Assembly: GCA_022496185.1 (NCBI GenBank) | Contig: WTXG01000038.1 | Location: 180,638 to 244,637, forward strand | DNA: 64,000 bases | Direction: 5' to 3' | Origin: Multifurca ochricompacta | Taxonomy: Eukaryota > Basidiomycota > Agaricomycetes > Russulales > Russulaceae | Part shown: piece by piece, positions 23,254 to 33,037 of the stretch | Position numbering within the stretch: the first letter of the stretch is position 1 | Layout: each line of letters opens with the position of its first letter | Made by a program: the position numbers and the translations under genes | The notes under the pieces: model-generated | What the model was told of the DNA's origin: nothing | What the model saw: only the letters and a program-made list of their open reading frames with translations | The model's database searches: none

Positions 23254-24771
23254 GTGGCTTCCAGCCGCAGTCAGACCTTGTTTAAAGAAGAGCTCATCGA
23301 ACAAAGAGACAAGAATAATCTTTCGCAGCAGATACTTGGTTCTGCCGCCTGGAAAGACTTTGAGTCCGAGTTTGGATACTACGTCTATCACGACAGAAGA
23401 TACCAACTGGTAGAATACGACGACGAAAAGAGGGTTTGGTATCGTATCCGATACTCGGACAGCCGACACTCTTGGGTCACTACAGGACCCGCCCCACCAG
23501 AATTTGGATTAGGACCGTGGAGAGAAAATCCCCCGGCCATTGTTACGGACTCTGAACCAGAAGAGTACGTAGAAGAACAAAGCGAAGAAGCACTGGTATT
23601 AGCGTCGACTACAACCCCAGTTGCACCGGCAGTTGTCACATTCAGAGCCCCTGCTTTGACAACTCCTCAGATATCCCTACAGTCCACCAGCACCGTCACC
23701 CCGCTAAAACAAAAGATGTCCACTATCGCCGCCCAACTCCCAGACCCAGCCCCTCCACCTCCGCCGCCTCCACCAGTCATTATGCTGCCAAACATACCCC
23801 CGCCCTCGGGACGGCTATCAGGCATGCTACCCCAGACATTCACAGGGGACTGCTCCCAGAGCAAGAAGTTTATGCTAGAATTCACCACTTTCAAAAACTT
23901 CAACCATGACGTTCCCCAAATCATTAACCCCTTCCAACGAGCCAATCTCTTCCTATCTCTGATACGAGGAGATGCAGTAGATGACTGGACAATGGAACAG
24001 CTGGAATGGCTGAATGAACAAGTTGAAAGTGGTCGTCGCACCACTAGTGAAGTGCTTTGGGAAACTATTGCCCAAAGATTCAAAGATGCATTTACGGACG
24101 GACAGGCCAAGCAGAAGGCTGCCCGAGAATTGAAGTCCCTTAAAATGGAAAAGGGAGAATTGGACGCCTATGTGGCTAAATTCAGAAGCCTGGCTAACAG
24201 AGCGGGGTACGATACAGACGAAGAAGCAACATTAGACCTGTTTTCACAAGGGTTGCCTAACCCACTGGTCAAAAATATTATCCAATTCCACCACCCCCAG
24301 GACTGGGATGGATGGGTGGATGCTGCTCGACGGCAGCAGCAGGATTACCTCAACTTCCAGACATGCTTCGGAGTCGACACCAAGAAAGGCAAAACCCGAG
24401 ACCAGTGGAAGGCTGCCTTCGGAGTGAAGCCCGCCCACGCTTCGCAGAGGGATCCAAATGCAATGGATACCTCTGCTGACAGGACCAGAGCACGAGTTGC
24501 ACTCACAGAGGATGAAAGACAGACATTGATGAAGGAAGGAAGATGCTTTCGCTGCAAAGCATTGGGCCACATGTCCAGGGAGTGCCCGAAGAAAGGGGTG
24601 TGAGTGGCGGAAGCAACGGTCACGCCTATCCGTAACAATCCGCCTACTATTGAAAAGAAGACACCGACAAAGGAGGAAAAAGCGCAAGAGATATGGGCGA
24701 ACATGATGAAAGAAAGTGAGGAAGTAAGGGCTATTCTAGTGGAGAAGGCCTTCGCCAAAAAGGATTTTTGA
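23254..24771 (+). CDS. gag: Gypsy-3 Gag
   Basis: The Gag core follows a Pro-rich stretch (about residues 165-180) and contains TFTGDCSQSKKFMLEF, a Phe/Leu-rich capsid region and a CX2CX4HX4C knuckle (CFRCKALGHMSREC, about 24,545-24,586). The homologous Gag of gypsy-2 begins ATG GCT TC; here the same position is GTG (23,254), so the usual start has been lost unless GTG is used. A TGA at 24,601 lies just after the knuckle at an Arg-like position; gypsy-2 has TGT there. The frame then continues to GAT TTT TGA at 24,763-24,771, where protease starts in the -1 frame. Confidence 0.88.
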
Positions 24772-24773
24772 CT
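24762..24773 (+). promoter_or_regulatory. Putative -1 frameshift site between Gag and protease
   Basis: The Gag codons are GAT TTT TGA. The -1 frame reads GGA TTT TTG ACT and runs straight into the protease. The T5 run lets tRNA-Phe re-pair perfectly after slipping back one base, with a stop codon waiting in the A site. The same bases (GGATTTTTGA) are kept in gypsy-2 (20,274-20,265, minus). It is not a textbook XXXYYYZ heptamer, so the mechanism is inferred. Confidence 0.5.
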
Positions 24774-27700
24774 GGCTCTACCCCGTCGGCCTGGGCACGA
24801 GCATTACATGTAACCTCTGTGTATACTAGTCGCTTCAAGTCATTGAAAATACCAGTACATTTCGAGACTACACAGAGAACGGCCGACCGTGACATCCTGA
24901 TAGATTCAGGAGCCACCGACAACTTCATTAGCCCGCAAATGGCAAGAACTATGGGCTTGGGGACGCTGGAACTCCCCCAGGAAAAGAACATCTGGAATAT
25001 AGACGGAACAGCTAATCGAGCTGGGAGAATTACTCACTACACCGACCTTAATGTCCAAGTGGGGGAGAGAACCAAAACAATTCGATTCCTTGTCACCAAT
25101 TTAGGAAATGAAGACCTAATCCTGGATACCCGTGGTTGGCAGCATTCGAGCCCAAGATCAATTGGAGCGACGCGACCATGGATAAGGACTTTTACCCAGT
25201 CCTCATTACATCATTGGGGTACGATTATGCTATCCGACACATGAAGGTGTCAAGGGCAGAAGAAGAAGATGCAGGACGCTGTTACGCTACGAAGGCATCG
25301 GAACTTGCCCAAAAGGCAGTAGAAGGACAGACAGAAAAGACCTTTGAGGAGGTGGTACTGGAAGTCTATCACCGACACTGGAAGGTGTTCTCAGAAGAAG
25401 AGTCGCAACGTTTCCCACCTGCGCGACCCTGGGATCATGCTATCGAATTCACGCCTGACACCCCAGCTGCAATCGACTGCAAAATTTACCCATTGTCCCA
25501 GAAGGAGCAAATAGCACTTACGACATTCCTCGAAGAGCACCTTGCGAAAGGATACATCCGCCCGTCGAAGTCACCATACGCATCACCCTTCTTTTTCATC
25601 AAGAAGAAAGATGGAAAACTTTGGCCTGTTCAGGACTACCGACGAATAAATGCCCACACCGTAAAGAATGCTTACCCACTTCCCCTCATCTCTGAACTTA
25701 TCGATACCATGAGGGACAAGTCTCTGTTCTCCAAAATGGATGTCCGATGGGGGTACAATAACATCAGGATTAAGGAAGGAGATCAGTGCAAAGCGGCGTT
25801 TAAAACCAATCAGGGACTCTTTGAACCAAACGTCATGTTCTTTGGCCTTACCAACTCGCCTGCCACCTTTCAATCCATGATGAACCACATCTTCCGCGAC
25901 CTTATCCTCACCGGCGAAGTAGTGGTGTATATGGATGATATCCTTGTGGCTACAACGGACAATCTGCTCCATCACCGAGAGCGGGTTCACCAGGTATTAG
26001 AAATCCTACACGAACACGATCTATATCTCAAACCGGCCAAATGCTCATTCGAGCAACGAAGTATAGAGTACCTAGGAGTCATCCTAGAGGGAGGACAAGT
26101 TCAAATGGATCCAGTGAAAGTGCAAGGGATTCGGGAGTGGCCCGTACCCACGTGTATCAAGGACGTGCGATCCTTCATCGGATTCTGTAACTTCTACCGA
26201 CGATTCGTACGGGGGTTCTCAGGTGTCGCCCAGCCATTGAATGGGCTGCTAAAGAAGGATGTACCTTGGCACTGGGGAAAAGAACAGCAACAAGCCTTCG
26301 AACAGATCCGAGACATTGTGGGGTCAGAACCAGTTCTTCTACAACCAGACCTTGAGCAACCCTTCGAACTCGAAGTAGATGCATCGCACTTTGCAAACGG
26401 GGCCGTACTCAACCAGCGGGACGCAACAGGATTGCTTCACCCAGTCGCCTTCTACTCGGAGACATTCTCACCAGCAGAACGAAACTACGATATTTGGGAC
26501 AGAGAACTGCTCGCCATTGTGAAAGCGTTACGACATTGGCAACCGTACCTAGCAGGGACTCCCCACAAAACCATCATTCACACCGACCACTCCAACCTAT
26601 TATACTGGAAGGAACCCCACAAGATTAGTCGACGGGTTGCTCGCGAAGTCTTAGAACTGGAGGAATATAACTTCACGTTAAAACATATTGCAGGAAGTCG
26701 CAATGCATGGGCAGATGCCCTGTCACGACAGCCCGATTTGAACAGTGGAGAAGAAGACAATAATGATGTCACGGTCTTGCCTGAAGAGGTCTTCGCGAAA
26801 AACGCCGTCGTGAGCCTCCACGACATGGACTTATGGGCTCAAGTGTCACAAAACATGAATCAGCAGTTATGTGAAGCATGGGCAGACGCACATAATCTGA
26901 AGAAGATCGACGGCCTTTGGTGGAAGGATGGGGATCGACTCGTTGTCACTGGTGGCGACAACATTAAGAGGGGGGTGATCCATTTTCACCACGACCTCCC
27001 TTCCGCGGGCCACCCTGGCATTACTAACACGTACGCCTTGGCCAAACGAGATTACTGGTGGCCAGACATGAAGAAGGATGTGGAAAACTATGTGAAAGGA
27101 TGCGCGGGCTGCCAAGCCAACAAAGTAAACACACACCCACACCCACCAGCACCATTCCCGATCACACCTACAGCCTCATTACTGTTCCAGACCATTGCAA
27201 TGGACTTCATAGTCAAACTCCCCATCTCCAGAGGATTCGACTCGGTCCTGACCATCACTGACCATGATTGCTCTAAAGCGGCACTGTTCATACCCTGTAA
27301 CGAGTCTGTTACGGCAGAAGGCGTAGCCAAACTCTACCTGGATCACGTCTACAGACACTATGGCCTCCCAGAAAAGATCATCTCGGATCGCGACCCACGT
27401 TTCACTTCCGCCTTTGCTAGGGCGCTCTGTAAGACTTTAGACATCACCCAGAATATTTCGACTGCCTACCATCCACAAACTGATGGACAATCTGAAAGAA
27501 CCAACCAATGGCTAGAACAATACCTTCGGTTCTGGTGCAATGGACGACAGGATGACTGGGCTGACTGGTTGGCAATGGCAGAGTTTGCACACAACTCATG
27601 GCCCAACGGAACTACTAAGACCCCTCCATTCTCACTTATCATGGGATGGACGCCACGGACCAACTGGACTAAGAAGCCCACAAACGCCCCCTCAGTGGCG

Positions 27701-28242
27701 CAGCGTATCAGCCAATGGGAGGAGATTAGGAAATCGGCCAATGAGAATCTGCTCAAGGCACAAAGGATCTTATCCGAAAGACCAACAAAGTTCACGCCTT
27801 ATCAGACCAATGACCTTGTCTGGTTGGAGGGGAAGAACATTCGCACCTCACACCCCACGGCGAAATTAGCTCCCCGACGCCACGGACCCTTCATGATAAC
27901 AAGGAAGCTGTCAGATGTGTCATATGAACTCGCACTTCCACCCACATGGAGAATTCACCCAGTCTTCCATGCTCGACTTCTGACACCTTACAAAGAGACC
28001 ACCCTTTATGGGGAAAACTTCCCAAGACCCCCCCTGAATTAATTGATGGAGAAGCAGAGTGGGAAGTGGAGCAGATCCTAGATTCCCTACGTAAAGGCCA
28101 AGGGCGCAAGTTACATTACCTAGTCAAGTGGAAAGGGTTCCCAGACTCTGACAACTCGTGGGAGCCTGCCGGGGATATCTTTGCCCCGGCCCTTATCTCG
28201 GAGTTCCACGACCAACACCCAGAAGCGCCCAACAATAGTTAA
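24762..28242 (+). CDS. pol: Gypsy-3 Pol: protease, RT, RNase H, integrase, chromodomain
   Basis: Protease (ILIDSGATDNFISPQMA, about 24,895) is followed by a 968-residue open frame (25,136-28,042) with RT ([31 protein letters not shown] about 25,930), RNase H (ELEVDASHFANGAV; NYDIWDRELLAIVKALRHW), HHCC finger (about 26,990-27,115) and integrase core (AMDFIVKLP, ISDRDPRF, DGQSERTNQWLEQYLRF). The chromodomain (about 28,050-28,200; LHYLVKWKGFPDSDNSWEP) is in another frame. The two breaks fit loss of one G at about 25,124 (CTGGATACC, expected CTGGGATACC) and loss of one C from a C8 run at about 28,028. All catalytic residues I can identify are present. Confidence 0.92.
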
Positions 28243-29517
28243 AAGGACGACCCAGACCCCGAACAAATCCCCCAGTACATGCCCTTACAGCAACGTCCTA
28301 CAACCACAGAATCCATTATGTCTTTCATCGCTGCCAACGCTGCCGTCGACGCCTTCGCTGCTACCACCGTAGCCGTCAAGAACTTCCCTTCCACTCACCC
28401 TTCCACATGTCCCTCTTCACCCATTGACTACGAGGCCGCCGAAGCTCGGGTCAAGAACCAGTCCCCCAACCCTAACGATGACTTTGAACACCGCGAGGAA
28501 CCGCATCCCAACGACCTGATAGGTATGGAGTCGGACGATGAGGTTCCTGAATTCCCTTTTTTTGTTAACAACCCAAACTCCTCCACGTACTACCCCTTGG
28601 AGATTACATTGGGCGACGGGACAGTCGCGATCACCAAGTACATCTTTTACACCAATGGAGGGATGGATGTGGCCGGATGCATGAAGAAGGATGGTCCCGT
28701 CTATGGAGCTCCAGTCTATCTGGACGAAAGGTACACCGGTTGTTTGCATCACACAATGACCGATGAACAGCTGGGACATCTGGCCGCTGAAGACCCCCAG
28801 GCCTTTGCCATCGACGAAGTACTGAGTGACATGCGACTTCCACGTCTCAAAGCCGAGGTCATGAGACTGCGGAAGAATCTGACCTTGCGCAACACACTCA
28901 ACAAGCAGTACAAAGAACATGCGAAGATGATGGCCCGGTTGACCAACGGGATGTTCCAGATTGAGCAGGAGTTGGTGGAGATTCGGAAGAGGCTGGAGAA
29001 AGGGGATGCCTACCAAACAATTGCTGAGAGGTACGCCGACACATATGCCCGACCCCTACCCCCACGATCATTGGGGGCTGCTCCTGTGCTACTGCCGAAC
29101 CGATTCGAGATGCCGCGGATGCATGAGAACCCCCGCGGAGAGACGTGCTGGCACTGTGATAGTAAGTATCACATCAGCTGGAACTGCCCTCTCAATCGCA
29201 AGTGGTGTCAGCACTGTCGTAGCAATCTGCATTGGAGCAGGTTCTGCATCTTCCGCCGCGTAGGAGTCGCCCCGACGATCAACAACCCGTCTGCATGGTG
29301 TGGCAAGTGCTTGCGTCACAATGCAGGACATCGAGAGCTGGACTGCCCGATCCATGACTTGTGCCGCATGTGCGGTCAACGCGGCCCCTATGGGTTCCTC
29401 CGCACTCACCAATGCCCCCAGGACGAGGACAAGGAGAACTATACAATGGATGATCGTAATGTAGCTGACAACTACTTGGAGCTGGTACAAGATGATGATG
29501 GTACGAGTCGTTTCTAG
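28243..29517 (+). CDS. Gypsy-3 Pol C-terminal extension with coiled coil and zinc-knuckle array
   Basis: The frame is the same as the chromodomain frame, separated only by TAA 28,240-28,242 (CAA would restore it, and gypsy-2 has no stop here). From ATG 28,279 it gives 412 residues: a Pro/Ser-rich start, an acidic block (about 50-80), a conserved core (KYIFYTNGGMDVAGC, VYGAPVYLDERYTG, about 112-155), a helical coiled-coil-like stretch (about 190-250), then a Cys/His array. That array is CWHCDSKYHISWNC and CQHCRSNLHWSRFC (both CX2CX4HX4C), CGKCLRHNAGHRELDC, and CRMCGQRGPYGFLRTHQC. It ends just before the polypurine tract, so it belongs to the element. It is not an envelope-like protein: there is no signal peptide or membrane segment. 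Function unknown. Confidence 0.8.
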   Translation, partial: KDDPDPEQIPQYMPLQQRPTTTESIMSFIAANAAVDAFAATTVAVKNFPSTHPSTCPSSPIDYEAAEARVKNQSPNPNDDFEHREEPHPNDLIGMESDDEVPEFPFFVNNPNSSTYYPLEITLGDGTVAITKYIFYTNGGMDVAGCMKKDGPVYGAPVYLDERYTGCLHHTMTDEQLGHLAAEDPQAFAIDEVLSDMRLPRLKAEVMRLRKNLTLRNTLNKQYKEHAKMMARLTNGMFQIEQELVEIRKRLEKGDAYQTIAERYADTYARPLPPRSLGAAPVLLPNRFEMPRMHENPRGETCWHCDSKYHISWNCPLNRKWCQHCRSNLHWSRFCIFRRVGVAPTINNPSAWCGKCLRHNAGHRELDCPIHDLCRMCGQRGPYGFLRTHQCPQDEDKENYTMDDRNVADNYLELVQDDDGTSRF

Positions 29518-29548
29518 CCGGGTCTGCTAGAACCAGAAGAGGGGGTGA

Positions 29549-30133
29549 TGTTACGACTTCTGCCATCCGCCCCCGTTTTCTTCCACCTCCCCAACGACGA
29601 CCCCTCCTTGCTGCCCACTCTACACTTCTCGATCACGTCCCCATCGTGGGATCCGTCACGAGCCTTACTTCCATCCCCGTGACCTGCTTTGTACTTGTTG
29701 ACGCGACGTTTACTTATGTTTGACTCTCTATCTTCTTATCATCTTATCTCTACGACCGGACACTTACTTAATACCCTATCAGAAGCTAGACTTTACGCCG
29801 TCCGCTTCCGTATATTTGGGCCCACCTGACTCCGTACCCTTATCTTGTAGACGCCCATTGAGTTACGTATATAAGTCCGCTGTAGCTATGCTGTAGACCT
29901 CAGACTTGACTTATTGAATACATCGGTGCCTGTCTTCTGGACATCCCCTTGATCTCTGACTCAGTTGTCTCAAGTACTTCTGGTACTTTTCCGCTCAACA
30001 TCGTCTTAGGGAGCGCCCCTTTGACTTTGACTCATCCCACTTAATCTCCAAGAAGCCTTATTGGTTTCTTACCTGAACCTACGAACCGCGCTGACACACA
30101 AGTCGTGTGGAACGTCCCGCACCGGGCGTAACA
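29549..30133 (+). repeat. Gypsy-3 3' LTR
   Basis: This 585-bp LTR is preceded by a polypurine tract (AGAAGAGGGGGTGATG, about 29,535-29,550). It is almost identical to the 5' LTR. Confidence 0.93.
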
Positions 30134-30302
30134 TTATCTTTACCTATGTAGCTAACGCATACTAGTTATAACTACCATTCTAGGTAAAGACTAATATTAT
30201 CAGTTCTGACCAACACAACTGAATTATAACTACCATTCTAGGTAGTTTGGATTATCTAACCTCAGGCTGCGTTCTTTATGCAGCAGGGTTCGTAACACCA
30301 CT

Positions 30303-30392
30303 GGTGAGATGCTGGCAGATGGCTTCACTAAGTCTCTACCAAGAGCATCCTTTGAAACCATGGTAAATGAACTTGGATTAGTGCTGGAATGA
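30303..30392 (+). pseudogene. pol: Copia Pol, last 30 codons (RNase H tail)
   Basis: It resumes the copia frame after the second CCACT copy: GEMLADGFTKSLPRASFETM, ending VLE and TGA at 30,390-30,392. The LADGFTKSL motif is the standard C-terminal signature of Ty1/copia RNase H and directly continues the frame cut at 14,892. Confidence 0.9.
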
Positions 30393-30492
30393 GAGAGCTG
30401 GAATCTGGAGACTTTGTATACCAGTTTCACTTTCCCACCATGCTACATGAGTATGTTCTCAACCTCAAGAGTGATGCAAGTGGTGTGTATGC

Positions 30493-31494
30493 TGATGAAC
30501 AGGCATGTGCGCAGTGATACTGACTGTTGGATGTTAGCATGTAAGGCTAGAAAGACAAGTTATACTTCAGAGGAGAAGAGAACTCTATTATACTATACTA
30601 CACACCTAGAAAGACAAGTTATCTACATGAGACGGTTAGTCAAAGGTAAGGTAGTAAGTAAGATACTGGGACTTACACTTCAGAGGAGAAGAGAACTCTG
30701 AAGTGTAGAGGACAAAACAGACACCCTTATATACTGAAGAACAGGCATGTGCATGCAGTGATACTGACTGTAGTTAGCGTGTAAGGCTAGAGAGACAAGT
30801 TATACTTCAGAGGTGAAGAAAACTCTATATTACTATACTACACACCTAGAGAGACAAGTTATCTACATGAGACGGTTAGTCAAAGGTAAGATAGTAAGTA
30901 AAAGGACTGGGACTTACACTTCAGAGGTGAAGAAAACTCTGAAGTGTAAGAGACGAAACAGACACCCTTATATACTACTCAAGGGATGGTCTGTGCGCAA
31001 TGGAATGCGCTAGAATATACTACTGAGGGACAAAGGCCATTGGCCAGTGAGATATCACATGCTATACAGGATTACTAAGGTACATCAGTCAGCTGCTGCG
31101 CATTGCGAGAAAGAAAGTAATAATGATATGGTAAAAAGTCCGAAAGTCCGAATCTTTATCTAATCTAATCTTGTGCAGCTTAGACCCTAACCTAGATGCC
31201 TGAAGCACCTCAAGACACATACCATGTCAACATATACTACTCAAGGGATGGTCTGTGCACAATGGAATATGCTAGAATATACTACTGAGGGATGAAGGCC
31301 ATTGGCCAGTGAGATATCACATGCTACACAGGATTACTAAGGTACATCAGTCAGCTGCTGCGCATCACGGAAAGAAAGTAATAATGATATAGTAAAAAGT
31401 CCGAAACTCCGAATCAATATCTAATCTAATCTTTGCACAGCTTAGACCCTAACCTAGATGCCTGAAGCACCTCAAGACACATGCCGTGTCAACA
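30493..31494 (-). repeat. Solo copia LTR C, reverse and internally rearranged, TSD TATGC
   Basis: It is flanked by TATGC (30,488-30,492 and 31,495-31,499) in the copia 3' untranslated region. On the plus strand it begins TGATGAACAGGCATG and ends GTGTCAACA. At 1,002 bp it is twice the usual length. The R/U5 part occurs twice (about 30,493-30,737 and 30,738-30,970) and the U3 part twice (about 30,971-31,234 and 31,235-31,494), each U3 ending in GTCAACA. Confidence 0.82.
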
Positions 31495-31673
31495 TATGCC
31501 AGAAGTGGGCATTCAAATATGTCAAGCGTTCAGCTTGCATAAGCGAATCTACAACTCATATGCAAAACTTACAAACCTCACTCTTCTCGTCAACTCATTC
31601 TCAACATTGTGGCTGGCGATGTGCTCATTTAACTCATTTCCAATCATGACCAGATGCCTTCAGCATGGAGGGA

Positions 31674-32188
31674 TGTTGAACACAGGATGTGTTCGGTGAT
31701 GCTTCAGGCATCAGGAGATTAGATTAGCTACTTAGTGGACTAGATTAGATATCAGAGTTCCAGATTATTTACCATATCATTATTACCTTCTTTCTCACAT
31801 TCCGCAGTAGCTGACTGATGTACCTTAGTAATCATGTACAAGCATGTGATTCCTTACTGGCCAATGGCCTTAGTCCCTCTTGTTTATTGTTTGGACTTTG
31901 TCTGGCACTTGTGGACTTATTCCCAGTGCACAGACCATCCCTTGGAATGTATATAAGGGTGTCTGTTTCATCTCTTACACTTCAGAGTTTCTTCTACCTC
32001 TGAAGTGTAAGTCCCCTCTCATACTTATTACTATACCTTGGGACTAATGCTCTTAGTAGAACTTGTCTTTATCTAGGTCAGTAGTATAGTATAATAGAGT
32101 TTCTTCTACCTCTGAAGTAACTTGTCTTTATCTAGCCTAACCTGCTAACTTTCACAGTCAGTATGCTGCGCCTCATGCCTGTTCGACA
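31674..32188 (+). repeat. Copia 3' LTR
   Basis: It is 515 bp, the same length as the 5' LTR, starts TGTTGAACACAGG and is preceded by a short purine tract (GGAGGGA, about 31,667-31,673). It ends GTTCGACA followed by ATAAT. The sequence between 31,500 and 31,667 is the copia 3' untranslated region with no gene of its own. Confidence 0.92.
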
Positions 32189-32220
32189 ATAATTCATGAG
32201 AATAAAAGATCACTTACCAG

Positions 32221-32544
32221 AGCTTTGATAGAAATGATGAAGAATTTGTGAGGAAGAACATGAAGCAGAAAGCGTTCCTCACTGGGGGTAACTCCTCCTG
32301 TCAGCAGCACATCCGTCAACATCATTCAATATACCAGGAACAATGCAAGAAAGAAAACATACCTGAGCACCATTGGGCAATGCTGCATCCACTCTGGAAA
32401 AAGATTGAAGAAGAAAGAAGGGGAAAGAAGGTGGGGACACAGGGAACATTGGACATGTCAGTTAGAAAGCCGATGAATGCACCTGTGTTTACCTGAGAAG
32501 ATGTGCTTCATGCAGTCACTCAATTCATTGCAGTCGATGACCAG
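32221..32544 (+). pseudogene. hAT-1 transposase, exon with rest of BED-like zinc finger
   Basis: It begins after the acceptor TTACCAG (32,214-32,220) of the intron that holds copia and ends at a donor, GTAAGA (32,545). It reads FDRNDEEFVRKNMKQKAF, then CQQHIRQHHSIYQEQC, which supplies the His pair of the BED-type finger begun in the previous exon, then PEHHWAMLHPLWKKIEEERR. One TGA lies at about 32,494. The exon phases do not join perfectly, so an indel near the junction is likely. Confidence 0.65.
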
Positions 32545-33037
32545 GTAAGACTCACCATTAGAGGAAAGTAACACTCATATCTGAAGAATCAGGCATGGCA
32601 CAGACTGTACTTTAGATGCTACTTTACTACTCTATCTCACCTTGTATGTGTAGAGGCTTAGATGCTTTCAATAATGTGATAGCAACTTAATTCCTGTAGC
32701 ATATTTACATAGGCTTTTATATACATCTGCATGTACTAATCAGCTATTAATCTAATCATAAGTACAACATGTTTATAATGTGATTATAGTCACATGACCG
32801 CTTTTGGATGTATTAGGATCATTAAGTATCTAAGTGATTGTGATCAGCTGTGTTATCTCTGAAACACATGATCACAATCTTATGTTGGACTGATCTCCGG
32901 TAGCTCTGTACCGGTACTCTGGTTCAACAATATCCCCATCACCTCCATTAGTCCCTTGCTGTTGCAAACAAAACCACCTTCTGAAACTGTTTGGTTGCAA
33001 TGTGACCAAAGTCAGCCTTACAAGACCTGCCAACAAC
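32545..33037 (+). other. Unassigned sequence in the hAT-1 gap
   Basis: This AT-rich stretch has no sustained frame. The central catalytic part of hAT-1 expected here is absent. It contains TGTGATCA/TGATCACA words (about 32,820-32,880) that could be remains of another repeat. Confidence 0.4.

Larger units (their letters stand above)
22653..30133 (+). mobile_element. Gypsy-3 chromovirus, youngest element, TSD TTATC
   Basis: LTRs at 22,653-23,234 and 29,549-30,133 start TGTTA and end GTAACA, and TTATC flanks them (22,648-22,652 and 30,134-30,138). The only LTR differences I noticed are three substitutions (transitions) and one 3-bp indel over about 585 bp. Gag, Pol and the Pol extension are nearly continuous, with few breaks. 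It is the innermost of the nested elements and so the latest to arrive. Confidence 0.95.
22390..30278 (+). mobile_element. Divergent copia-like solo LTR (D), TSD TGCAG, split by gypsy-3
   Basis: It occupies 22,390-22,652 and 30,139-30,278 (about 403 bp), flanked by TGCAG (22,385-22,389 and 30,279-30,283). It starts TGTCGG, but its right end (TTCTTTA) is not the usual CA, so the exact end is uncertain. It has a TATA-like box (TATTTAAAGG, about 22,574), a 10-bp stem (CACTTCAGTT / AACTGAAGTG, 22,603-22,633) and a second copy of loop plus 3' arm at 30,201-30,223. This is the same architecture as the copia LTRs, so it is a diverged relative. Confidence 0.75.
14893..30297 (-). mobile_element. Gypsy-2 chromovirus, reverse strand, TSD CCACT, with nested LTR D and gypsy-3
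   Basis: Both outer ends are LTR ends (TGTAATGCC at 14,893; GTTCGTAACA ending 30,297) and CCACT flanks them (14,888-14,892 and 30,298-30,302). The coding order runs from right to left: Gag (21,788), protease, RT, RNase H, integrase, chromodomain, C-terminal extension (to 15,518), polypurine tract (complement of TTACCCCCTCTCT at 15,487) and 3' LTR. The right (5') LTR is split at 22,389/30,284 by element D. The element interrupts the end of the copia RNase H. Confidence 0.92.
8164..32188 (+). mobile_element. Ty1/copia element with nested insertions, TSD ATAAT
   Basis: Two 515-bp LTRs (8,164-8,678 and 31,674-32,188) flank the element, and ATAAT occurs immediately outside both (8,159-8,163 and 32,189-32,193). 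Copia-order domains (Gag, protease, integrase, RT, RNase H) lie between them on the plus strand. The internal region is interrupted by solo LTR A, solo LTR B, gypsy-2 (with LTR D and gypsy-3 inside it) and solo LTR C, each with its own 5-bp duplication. Without these the element is about 6-7 kb. The LTR pair differs at about nine positions that I could see, all transitions, so it is older than gypsy-3. Confidence 0.92.

Noticed and set aside
28279..29517. Third open frame of gypsy-3 as an envelope-like gene
   Set aside because: It has no signal peptide, no membrane segment, and carries zinc knuckles; it is in frame with the chromodomain.
30493..31494. Repeated blocks with regular spacing that could suggest a CRISPR-like array
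   Set aside because: The blocks are duplicated LTR halves in a eukaryotic genome, with no spacer pattern.
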